A stretch of 6,178 nt of DNA from NCBI GenBank assembly GCA_002310075.1, contig DBXU01000156.1, positions 1-6,178 on the forward strand, written 5' to 3'. Position numbers and translations under genes: made by a program. Every line of letters starts with the position of its first letter. The stretch's first letter is position 1. The DNA is from Bacteroidales bacterium UBA1204 (lineage in GTDB: Bacteria > Bacteroidota > Bacteroidia > Bacteroidales > F082). The notes beneath the pieces were generated by a model. It ran no database searches. It was not told the origin of the DNA and saw only the letters and a list, made by a program, of their open reading frames with translations. Of the stretch, positions 1-5,803 are shown in pieces.

Positions 1-28
1 TAATAGCTAACGGCTAAAAGCTAAAAGC
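1..28. repeat. Heptamer tandem repeat array (TAANRGC), truncated at window edge
   Basis: Four adjacent 7-bp units can be read directly: TAATAGC, TAACGGC, TAAAAGC and TAAAAGC. A degenerate continuation, CAAACAAGC, follows at 29-37. The array starts at base 1 and so probably extends to the left. From general familiarity, short GGCTAA/AGCTAA-type arrays occur in intergenic DNA of Bacteroidales. I do not know a function for them. It lies about 60 bp upstream of the small exported-protein gene. Confidence 0.7.
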
Positions 29-86
29 CAAACAAGCTGAAAAACGAAAGTATTAACTTGAACAAAACAATAAAACCTATAATACG
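29..86. other. AT-rich leader upstream of the small exported-protein gene
   Basis: This A-rich stretch leads into the ATG at 87. No Shine-Dalgarno sequence is present, which is normal for Bacteroidota. TAACTTG at 54-60 is one base short of the TAnnTTTG -7 box and has no -33 TTTG at the expected distance, so it is only a weak promoter candidate. TATAAT at 78-83 is too close to the start codon to be a -10 element. The real promoter may lie left of the window. Confidence 0.4.
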
Positions 87-341
87 ATGAAGAAATTAGC
101 ATTGACATTAGCTATCGTCCTCGGACTGAGCATGACCACCTTCGCCGACGGCGGCGGCCTGTTCCAACGCGGCAACACGCCCCAAGGACAGAACTCAAAC
201 CGTGAAGGCGGTGTGACGACCCCAGGCCTTCCTGGGCACGGTGAACCGGGTGACCAGCCAGCCCCGCTTGGCAGCGGCATCGTCCTGTTCACCGCCCTGG
301 GCGCCGCCTATGGCATCGCGAAAAAACATAGAGAAGAATAA
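87..341 (+). CDS. Small exported protein with C-terminal sorting-like anchor
   Basis: 84 residues, function unknown. Residues 1-20 form a clear signal peptide (MKKLALT, hydrophobic core, probable cleavage after TTFA). Residues 21-60 are a low-complexity linker rich in Gly, Pro, Asn and Gln. The tail has three parts: PAPLGSG at 58-64, a hydrophobic stretch GIVLFTALGAAYGIA at 64-78, and a charged end KKHREE. This layout resembles the PEP-CTERM/PID-CTERM-like sorting tails of small Bacteroidota proteins. That is a resemblance in form, since the PID triplet itself is replaced by PLG. A simple C-terminal membrane anchor is the alternative. The product probably ends up in the inner membrane or envelope. 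The gene is visibly more GC-rich than its leader. It converges on the amidase gene with only 5 bp between stop codons. The start is the first ATG and gives an intact signal peptide. Confidence 0.75.
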   Translation: MKKLALTLAIVLGLSMTTFADGGGLFQRGNTPQGQNSNREGGVTTPGLPGHGEPGDQPAPLGSGIVLFTALGAAYGIAKKHREE

Positions 342-346
342 AGACC

Positions 347-2089
347 TTATAGGATCACCAACTTGGTGACGCTTTCCATCACAGTGGCTTGTCCGTAGTG
401 GATCACATAGATTCCTGCTGGCAAGCCACTGACATTAACGGTCGTCGATCCCATAAAACGCACCACCGGCAAAACCCGGTTGCCCAAAAGGTCATAAATG
501 GCGACTTCCGCCAACACAGACTCACCCACATTGACATACACCTCATCGCTCGCAGGATTCGGATAAACGCCAATAGGAAGCTCTTCAACAGGAGGCTCGG
601 GCGGGGCCGGCTTCTCGGCCTTCCAATGGCACCGCCACCCCAAATCGCTGGTGGCACAATCGGATCTGAATTCGAGACATACGACATTACCCGACGGCAC
701 CACCTTCCCTGGACTCTTGGTATTCCAACGTCCCAACTTTGGCGCATACACGTCGTCACCATCATAGATCCACAGGAAATCATAGTCGCTCTCCAAGTCA
801 AAACTGCTAAAATCAAGCGTTATCTTAGTGTCTTCGGGACTTTCTATCACCCAAATCTTTCGTTCGTCATCGCCATAAAAACGATGATCCAAATCACCTT
901 CCTCCCCTGTCAAACGGGTCACAGGTGTGCCTTCGTTGATGAGCTTATAATAGTAGTTCCAATCCCAATAGGGACCCGGATCGACATGCGACTGGTTGGG
1001 ATAATGCTGATGCCCTCTAATCTTGATACAGGCCGTTTCACCACCCAAGTCGTGCAAGCCCTCGTTCAGGCAAATTCCATTGTCGAGCGTGTCGCGATAG
1101 AAGGTGCGATGTCCATCGATGGTCTCATAACGGGAACATATGTCGCGAACCAAATCAGCCGAAGACCTATACATGGCCTCGGTGAAAAAGTCAATAACAT
1201 TGCCATAGGCCTCATGCTCGATGCCGATGGTATAGGCGTTGGCACTACGGGCATGCCATGCCTTGTCGGCCTCGCGCACCATCTGCGTCACCTGTCCGTC
1301 CGACGAACGGATGACATAATGTGCCGAGACCTGCGCCTCGCAGTTTTTGAACCAGCTGATGCAACCTGCATAAGAGCCTTCGGTATAATGTATGACAACG
1401 CCACTTACAGGATCGGTGCGTTCTCCATAGTTACACTCCGGAGCTGGGTCCCAAATGGCTTGTGGATAGTCAGCATCGCTCACAACCAACAAGGTTTTGG
1501 CAGAAAGCCGCTCCAAGTCATCGCCAAACAAAGCCTTCATGTCTAAGTTGTGCGGTTCAAAACCAAATGCTTTGGCATTGCTCCTATCGTTCAAAAACGA
1601 GCACACCGAATACAGCATCGACTGCATGGGATAACGGTCCTTCGCTGCTCCCACTGGCAGTTCCGACAGCTGCTCAACAACCTGAAGATGGTCTTCAAAC
1701 GTCTTGACCTTTTCCTCATTGGATAAGACAGCAAAGGCCTTCGCATAGGCCATCACATTGACGACTGGATCAGTTTTGATTTCCTCCATTGCATAGCCCG
1801 ACAACTGTGACACCCACTCAAGATTCTCCCTGAAATAGCCCTTACCGTTTTCCACAAGTCCCATCAAGCCATAAGCCCGAGGCATAGCATTGGCATCTTC
1901 AGAAACATAATTGGCATCGGTGAGATGATGACAATGGGTGTTAGTATAGGAGATGGCCTCCAACAAGCCTGAAGGAATCTGAGGAAAAGCCTCGTAAGCA
2001 GCTCGAAAAGCCTCCTTGTATTGTTGCTGCGAAAACAGCATCGTGACAGACAAAAACAGCCCTAATAGGGTCAAACAGCAACGTTTCAT
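347..2089 (-). CDS. Secreted N-acetylmuramoyl-L-alanine amidase (Amidase_2) with CUB-like and T9SS type A sorting domains
   Basis: 580 residues, predicted to cut the bond between MurNAc and L-Ala in peptidoglycan outside the cytoplasm. Residues 1-20 are a signal peptide (cleavage near LFS/QQQ). Residues 30-125 resemble a lysozyme/transglycosylase fold (GLLEAISYTN, YGLMGL), but Asn50 stands where the catalytic Glu is expected. Residues 225-385 are the Amidase_2 domain: VVIHYTEG with zinc ligand His234, IGIE with probable catalytic Glu291, then His360 and Asp370 in RGH...VDPG with the ten-residue spacing seen in AmpD. Residues 397-490 are CUB-like (SDYDFLWIYDGDD, SGNVVCLEF, GWRCHW). A Pro-rich linker follows, and residues 506-580 are a T9SS type A sorting domain (GVYPNPASDE, IYDLLG, LPAGIYVIHY). 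The protein probably crosses the outer membrane by T9SS. It is the last gene of the leftward block, 31 bp after coaE. Whether it acts on self or foreign peptidoglycan is not known. Confidence 0.93.
   Translation of the reverse strand: MKRCCLTLLGLFLSVTMLFSQQQYKEAFRAAYEAFPQIPSGLLEAISYTNTHCHHLTDANYVSEDANAMPRAYGLMGLVENGKGYFRENLEWVSQLSGYAMEEIKTDPVVNVMAYAKAFAVLSNEEKVKTFEDHLQVVEQLSELPVGAAKDRYPMQSMLYSVCSFLNDRSNAKAFGFEPHNLDMKALFGDDLERLSAKTLLVVSDADYPQAIWDPAPECNYGERTDPVSGVVIHYTEGSYAGCISWFKNCEAQVSAHYVIRSSDGQVTQMVREADKAWHARSANAYTIGIEHEAYGNVIDFFTEAMYRSSADLVRDICSRYETIDGHRTFYRDTLDNGICLNEGLHDLGGETACIKIRGHQHYPNQSHVDPGPYWDWNYYYKLINEGTPVTRLTGEEGDLDHRFYGDDERKIWVIESPEDTKITLDFSSFDLESDYDFLWIYDGDDVYAPKLGRWNTKSPGKVVPSGNVVCLEFRSDCATSDLGWRCHWKAEKPAPPEPPVEELPIGVYPNPASDEVYVNVGESVLAEVAIYDLLGNRVLPVVRFMGSTTVNVSGLPAGIYVIHYGQATVMESVTKLVIL
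355..369. repeat. Short perfect inverted repeat at the convergent gene ends
   Basis: TCACCAA, a single C, then TTGGTGA can fold as a 6-bp stem with a 3-nt loop in either transcript. It covers the last codons of the amidase gene and lies 13 nt past the stop of the small exported-protein gene. No clear U-tract follows on either side, so it is at best a weak shared 3' end. It may be just coding sequence. Confidence 0.3.
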
Positions 2090-2095
2090 AACTAA

Positions 2096-2100
2096 TCCTT
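2096..2100 (-). promoter_or_regulatory. Possible Shine-Dalgarno sequence of the amidase gene
   Basis: AAGGA sits 6 nt upstream of the ATG at 2089 on the minus strand, good spacing for a ribosome binding site. The other starts in this window lack such a motif, and Bacteroidota rarely depend on one, so its use is uncertain. It does support the chosen start. Confidence 0.35.
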
Positions 2101-2120
2101 ATTTTATATCACCAGTAATA

Positions 2121-2729
2121 TCAGCACGGGAAACTTTCGGGAGCAATTTTGCGACAAATGGCATCGATCTGTTCCAAAAGGGCAGCATCCTCGTCATCGT
2201 CATCATGGACGATGACATAGTCGGCGAGATAGCATTTCACCTCTTCACCCCATTGGTTAGCCATGCGAGCGCGAACGGACTTCTCATCGCAATGGTCGCG
2301 AGTCATCACACGACGTAAACGGGTCTCCTCGCTAGCGCTAACCATTATAACAGCATCAAACATCGTCTCGATGTGTTTCTCATAGATAATGGCCGATTCA
2401 TACATCACAAAGGGTGCCTTTTGCGCCTCGGCCCATTCGGCAAAACAACGGTTCAAAGTGGGATACAAAGTCTGCTCTACAAAATCACGGTCACCCTCAT
2501 TGCTGAAGATGGCCTTTGAAATCAGCATACGGTTAAGGCGGCCATCAGGCAAATAGGCGTCCTTTCCAAAGCGGCCTGTAATAGCCTCCTTGACTTCCGG
2601 AAGATCATATAAACGCTTAGCTTCGTCGTCACTATGAAAGACAGGGATTCCCAACGACTCGAAGAGGGCACAAACCCATGATTTGCCCGAGCCTATATTC
2701 CCCGTAATTCCGATCCGCTTCATCGTCAT
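2121..2729 (-). CDS. coaE: Dephospho-CoA kinase
   Basis: 202 residues, the usual length for CoaE. It performs the last step of coenzyme A synthesis in the cytoplasm: ATP-dependent phosphorylation of the 3'-hydroxyl of dephospho-CoA. The P-loop is GNIGSGKS at residues 10-17 in the typical opening RIGITGNIGSGKS. HSDDEAKRLY at 32-41 matches the conserved acidic substrate-binding segment after the first helix. YESAIIYE (110-117) and RLRRVMTRD (137-145, lid side) fit the family, as does ADYVIVHDD near the C-terminus, where most members have a D-Y-V-I-x-N-D/G motif. The start ATG overlaps the ybbR stop in an ATGA, which suggests translational coupling. An internal ATG two codons later (2723) is equally compatible with the domain. 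The coaE-ybbR pairing supports both calls. Confidence 0.97.
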   Translation of the reverse strand: MTMKRIGITGNIGSGKSWVCALFESLGIPVFHSDDEAKRLYDLPEVKEAITGRFGKDAYLPDGRLNRMLISKAIFSNEGDRDFVEQTLYPTLNRCFAEWAEAQKAPFVMYESAIIYEKHIETMFDAVIMVSASEETRLRRVMTRDHCDEKSVRARMANQWGEEVKCYLADYVIVHDDDDEDAALLEQIDAICRKIAPESFPC

Positions 2730-3694
2730 CGAACAATCATGTATTCCACTTTATCGGGCGATGCTGACACAATCTGCACATTGCGCGGCCATGAAACAAG
2801 TTGCACATCGAGCAAAGGGCTCATCTGTTTCAGTTGACTTCCATTCACACGGGCCACAAAACTCTCGGGACCAACGGAAGCATAATCCTTGATGGGGACC
2901 TTGCATTTCACCGTCATCGCCTCCGGGAAGAAATGAACTTTTAATGTATCAGGACCTGAAACAGGCACCTTGATGTCCACTTCGGTATATTGCACCACTT
3001 CCACCTTGACCTTCACAGCGGTGGTATTGGAATGTATGCTGCCTTCATGAAGGTCCAAAGCGACTTCCTGTTCAATTGTCTCACTCACATCCGAGGCACT
3101 TAGCAAAACTGTCTTAATCGACCTAAGCGTATCCAACATTTCGGTCGGGCCATATATGGTTACAGAAGATGGTGACAAGACAGGAAGTCCATACACCTCA
3201 TATTGACGATGCGTCTTGATGTCGCTTGTCAACTCAACCGGAACGACCTTCGACATTAGCGGTTCCATGTTGAAATACACCAAGGCATCGTTCATCGTAA
3301 TGTCGGACGCCTCAATGCCTATGCGACCAGCAATCTTTTCTGCCACATATTGACTGCTAAAAGAATAGACATTGCCACTTTCCTGGCGATACGGCACCTC
3401 ACTCAATGGCACTTCCACCACCCTGTTCTGCTCTCGAATCAGGTTGTATCTCAAGGTGTGAAAACCATCAATGTTCAGAGACAGCTTGACACTTTGTTCA
3501 GGTGAAGAGATCCATTTGTCGGCAGGGGATTCCACGAGAGTTAGGCGGTACGTGGTCGAAGTGGTGTAATTCTCCGACAACTTGATAAGGAGCCAAAACA
3601 AAGTGGACAATGCAAGAAAAACCAGAAAGGTCAGTCCCGACCTTTCCAACTTACGGTTTACCTTCTTCTTTATTTCTTTGATCTCTTCAACCAT
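2726..3694 (-). CDS. ybbR: YbbR-like domain membrane protein
   Basis: 322 residues. A short basic cytoplasmic N-terminus (EIKKKVNRKLERSG) leads into one transmembrane helix at about 21-38 (LTFLVFLALSTLFWLLIKLS). The rest is a beta-rich extracytoplasmic region. YbbR-type repeats are recognisable at about 65-140 and more clearly at 148-232 (KVVPVELTSDI, YGLPVLSPSSVTIYGP, LDTLRSIKTVLL, VALDLHEG). A third, more divergent unit may cover 234-322. In Firmicutes the YbbR protein CdaR partners the diadenylate cyclase CdaA. Here no cyclase gene is adjacent, and the Bacteroidota role is not established. The gene follows yajC after a 74-bp gap holding a strong hairpin and ends in a 4-bp overlap with coaE. 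The start places the helix at the normal distance from the N-terminus. Confidence 0.88.
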   Translation of the reverse strand: MVEEIKEIKKKVNRKLERSGLTFLVFLALSTLFWLLIKLSENYTTSTTYRLTLVESPADKWISSPEQSVKLSLNIDGFHTLRYNLIREQNRVVEVPLSEVPYRQESGNVYSFSSQYVAEKIAGRIGIEASDITMNDALVYFNMEPLMSKVVPVELTSDIKTHRQYEVYGLPVLSPSSVTIYGPTEMLDTLRSIKTVLLSASDVSETIEQEVALDLHEGSIHSNTTAVKVKVEVVQYTEVDIKVPVSGPDTLKVHFFPEAMTVKCKVPIKDYASVGPESFVARVNGSQLKQMSPLLDVQLVSWPRNVQIVSASPDKVEYMIVR

Positions 3695-3709
3695 AACATC
3701 GTTATGCTA

Positions 3710-3753
3710 TGCCAAAGCAGAATGCGGGAAAACCCGCATTCTGCTTTATGGCA
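3710..3753. repeat. Perfect 15-bp hairpin between yajC and ybbR (possible attenuator or bidirectional terminator)
   Basis: The arms at 3714-3728 and 3733-3747 are exact reverse complements around a 4-nt loop (AAAA on the plus strand, UUUU in the operon transcript). A 2-nt bulge is followed by four more pairs (TGCC/GGCA). The element lies exactly mid-gap, 15 nt from the yajC stop and 15 nt from the ybbR start. Only three U residues follow the GC-rich part of the stem in the leftward RNA, so termination may be partial. Processing or protection of the upstream mRNA, or masking of the ybbR start region, are alternatives. Confidence 0.75.
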
Positions 3754-3768
3754 ATAAGTCAGACTTGA

Positions 3769-4092
3769 TTAAGCTTGTCCCACGCGGGAACCGGTCTGCA
3801 CCAATGCGGTCTTCTCTACCTCCACTTCCATGTTGGGAGCGAGAGAGAGGATGACGGTGCTTTCCTTTACTTCGACCACCTTACCGTGGAAGCCACCAAT
3901 GGTAACCACCTTGTCGCCCTTCTGCAGGCCATCACGGAATTTTTGTTCTTCCTTGGCTTTCTTCGACTGGGGACGAATGAAGAACAACCAGAAGACAACA
4001 ATAAGGAGAAGGATGAAGATAAGGCTCGACCACATGGAGCCACCTTGTTGGGGCTGTCCTTCGGCTTGAAGTAAAATAGTAAGCATGTTCAT
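3769..4092 (-). CDS. yajC: Sec translocon accessory subunit YajC
   Basis: 107 residues, normal for YajC. It is a small inner-membrane protein that associates with SecDF at the SecYEG channel. A short N-terminal segment rich in Gln and Gly (about 10-18) precedes one transmembrane helix at about 21-40 (WSSLIFILLLIVVFWLFFIR). The family hallmark FIRPQSKKAKEEQKF follows, then the cytoplasmic domain with GDKVVTIGGFHGKV (59-72) and a beta-strand region ending in EVEKTAL. Two in-frame ATGs (4092 and 4086) give MNM; either works, and I kept the longer. The gene lies 19 bp after the DUF1573 gene. The secD/secF genes that sit next to yajC in Proteobacteria are not present here. Confidence 0.96.
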   Translation of the reverse strand: MNMLTILLQAEGQPQQGGSMWSSLIFILLLIVVFWLFFIRPQSKKAKEEQKFRDGLQKGDKVVTIGGFHGKVVEVKESTVILSLAPNMEVEVEKTALVQTGSRVGQA

Positions 4093-4111
4093 AGTGTTAT
4101 TATTTTAAAGG

Positions 4112-4567
4112 TTAATACTGATCTGGAGTGTTCACCATGGCTTTCAAGTGAAGCATGGTCCTGTTAGGCATCGTGTTGGCCACCACTGTCAACGAGCGGT
4201 TTTGCATGCCATGGTGTCCCTTGCTGTTATAGGTAGCCTTGATAACGCCACCTTCTCCAGGAGCAATAGGGGTACGCGGATAGTCACCCACGGTGCATCC
4301 ACAACTCGTCGAAACATTGCTGATAAGCAATGGTGCATTGCCTGTATTGGTGAAATGGAACGAATAGGTCACCACCTCACCTTGCAGAACCTTGCCAAAA
4401 TCATGTTCGGTCTTCTCAAATTCGATGGCTGGCATCCTGTTGGAAGACTCGGTGGCCGATTTGGGGTTGTTTACCAATTCCGTCGAAAGTTTTCCCTGTT
4501 CACTGTCGCTGTTGCACGACACACACAGACACAAAACCAAGGCGAATAAGGACAAAAAATATTTCAT
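4112..4567 (-). CDS. DUF1573 family lipoprotein
   Basis: 151 residues. The signal peptide (MKYFLSLFALVLCLCVSC) ends in a lipobox-like CVSC with Cys18 as the probable lipid-modified residue, so the mature protein should be a periplasm-facing or outer-membrane lipoprotein. After a polar linker, residues 47-145 form a DUF1573 Ig-like beta domain with the family's recognisable pieces: IEFEKTEHDFGKVLQGE, YSFHFTNTGNAPLLISNV, the SCGCT motif at 88-92, IAPGEGG and ATYNSKG. The molecular function of DUF1573 is unknown; its fold is related to ASPM/SPD-2/Hydin-type modules. The gene starts 7 bp after the stop of the T9SS type B gene and 19 bp before yajC, so co-transcription is very likely. From memory, DUF1573 genes often sit next to yajC in Bacteroidales. 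Confidence 0.9.
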   Translation of the reverse strand: MKYFLSLFALVLCLCVSCNSDSEQGKLSTELVNNPKSATESSNRMPAIEFEKTEHDFGKVLQGEVVTYSFHFTNTGNAPLLISNVSTSCGCTVGDYPRTPIAPGEGGVIKATYNSKGHHGMQNRSLTVVANTMPNRTMLHLKAMVNTPDQY

Positions 4568-4574
4568 AACTAGG

Positions 4575-5777
4575 TTATTTTTGCGTTCTCAATATCATGA
4601 CCGAACCTTGATAGTTGGCATCCTGCTTCAGGCCATGGCATTTCAGTACATAGAAATAGGTGGCATCAGGCAAGTCGTCACCGTCCCAATCGTTCTGATA
4701 ATCTTTCGAACTATAAACAACACGTCCCCAGCGGTTGAAAACGACTAACTCCGATGACATGTAATACTTGTTCAGCGGCTCATAGTCCTCATATTCCAAC
4801 CCTTCTCCACGCGATGACTTGCTACCATCACCGGACGGCATGTCACTTCCACCGTCAAGCGAGATGATGAAATAATCGTTGATACCATCACCGTTAGGCG
4901 TAAACACATTAGGTATCTTCAGCTTCACCGGATTCACTTTGATGGTCTTAAAATAAGAAGTGTCGCAACCTTGTGGATTATACACCTTCAACTCGGTGAT
5001 GAAATCACCTTGCTCCACATAAGTAAAACGAGGTGTCGGTTCTGTCGAAGTGATGCCATATTGGCTATTAAGGATCCAATAATAGTTGCTAATACTCAAC
5101 GTATCGGCCGAAAGGTTTTCAAAGGAGAAAGTAGTATGGGGGTTCTGGAGATACACCGTGTCGCCTGGATCGGCGCTGATTTCCACCACAGGATTGGGAA
5201 AAGCCCTCAAGCTGACGCTATCCCATTGCGAGCAACCCCTTGCATCCGTTACCTTAATCTTGTAGTATTTGTACGCTTCAAGACCAATGGCCCATGCGTC
5301 ATTACCTGGAGCGATATGGAGCGGGCTAAGGTTCCATTGGTAGGTGAAAGGCGGTGCATACACCGAAGAAAGCGAATCCACCGAGGCAATCACCTGGGCG
5401 TTGCGTCCATTTTCCTCTTCATGGTTGCTGCACGTCAACTTCACCTGACGGAAATCCACCTCAAAACGAGGCTTTACCACAACGGTGAACTCGTTTTCAC
5501 AAAGCAACGTTGAGTCTTGGGCACGAACCTCCACGCCATACGTCGTCGTCTCAAGCGGCCTCACAGTAATGCTATTGGTAGTCTTTCCGTTCGACCAATG
5601 GTACAAATAATTGTTATTGCCAGGCGCAGGCACACTCAACGTAACTGGCGATTCGCTGCATACGGGCATTTCAACGTTACACGTGATTTCACAAGGACTT
5701 TGCGACCAACCCACTACGGTGAAGCCCAAAAGTATGAGTAAAATAGTTGATTTTATGATGATACGGACGTTTTTCAT
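4575..5777 (-). CDS. T9SS type B sorting domain protein with PKD/Ig-like domains
   Basis: 400 residues from the start chosen here. Residues 1-25 are a signal peptide (MKNVRIIIKS, long hydrophobic core, probable cleavage at GWS/QSP). Residues 30-103 are an Ig/PKD-like module (SPVTLSVP, YHWSNGKTTNSITVRPLETT). Residues 105-192 form a second beta module (FTYQWNLSP, YYKIKVTDARGCS). Residues 194-282 form a PKD module (FSFENLSA, YYWILN, RFTYVEQGDF). Residues 288-400 are the T9SS type B domain: PNVFTPNGDGINDYF, ELVVFNRWGRVVY, DWDGDDLPDATYFYVLKC and a final YQGSVMILR. It carries a roughly 30-residue Gly/Ser/acidic insertion between DYFIIS and ELVVF. No catalytic domain is visible, so it is probably a surface or secreted adhesin-like or structural protein. 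An in-frame ATG at 5849 would add 24 residues, but it lies upstream of the promoter box at 5796-5803 and would bury the signal peptide. Confidence 0.93.
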   Translation of the reverse strand: MKNVRIIIKSTILLILLGFTVVGWSQSPCEITCNVEMPVCSESPVTLSVPAPGNNNYLYHWSNGKTTNSITVRPLETTTYGVEVRAQDSTLLCENEFTVVVKPRFEVDFRQVKLTCSNHEEENGRNAQVIASVDSLSSVYAPPFTYQWNLSPLHIAPGNDAWAIGLEAYKYYKIKVTDARGCSQWDSVSLRAFPNPVVEISADPGDTVYLQNPHTTFSFENLSADTLSISNYYWILNSQYGITSTEPTPRFTYVEQGDFITELKVYNPQGCDTSYFKTIKVNPVKLKIPNVFTPNGDGINDYFIISLDGGSDMPSGDGSKSSRGEGLEYEDYEPLNKYYMSSELVVFNRWGRVVYSSKDYQNDWDGDDLPDATYFYVLKCHGLKQDANYQGSVMILRTQK

Positions 5778-5795
5778 TGGGTACAAAATAATTTG

Positions 5796-5803
5796 CAAAG
5801 ATA
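5796..5803 (-). promoter_or_regulatory. Bacteroidota -7 promoter box of the leftward operon
   Basis: On the minus strand this reads TATCTTTG, a full match to the Bacteroidota primary sigma -7 consensus TAnnTTTG. No good TTTG -33 element lies 19-21 bp upstream; the sequence there is T-rich at best. The box ends 18 nt before the ATG at 5777, so the 5' leader would be only about 10-12 nt. It is the only such box I found in the gaps of the six-gene block. Confidence 0.6.

Noticed and set aside
1..37. Possible CRISPR array
   Set aside because: The units are 7 bp and directly adjacent with no spacers, and no cas gene is present.
78..83. TATAAT as a -10 promoter for the small gene
   Set aside because: It ends 3 nt before the start codon, and Bacteroidota use TAnnTTTG rather than the E. 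coli -10 form.
221..236. CCCAGG-CCTT-CCTGGG hairpin inside the small exported-protein gene
   Set aside because: A 6-bp stem in GC-rich coding DNA for a Pro/Gly linker with no U-tract on either strand. It is probably a by-product of codon use.
389..1546. Long open frame (385 codons) on the plus strand opposite the amidase gene
   Set aside because: Its translation has no signal, domain or family motif, while the opposite strand carries a complete multi-domain amidase. It is a mirror effect of the coding strand.
2726..3694. YbbR-like gene as part of a c-di-AMP synthesis module
   Set aside because: The known partner, a diadenylate cyclase gene, is not adjacent, so the link cannot be claimed from this window.
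4971..5513. 180-codon plus-strand open frame opposite the T9SS type B gene
   Set aside because: It lies fully inside a well-supported gene and its composition (many Arg and His) is typical of antisense shadows.
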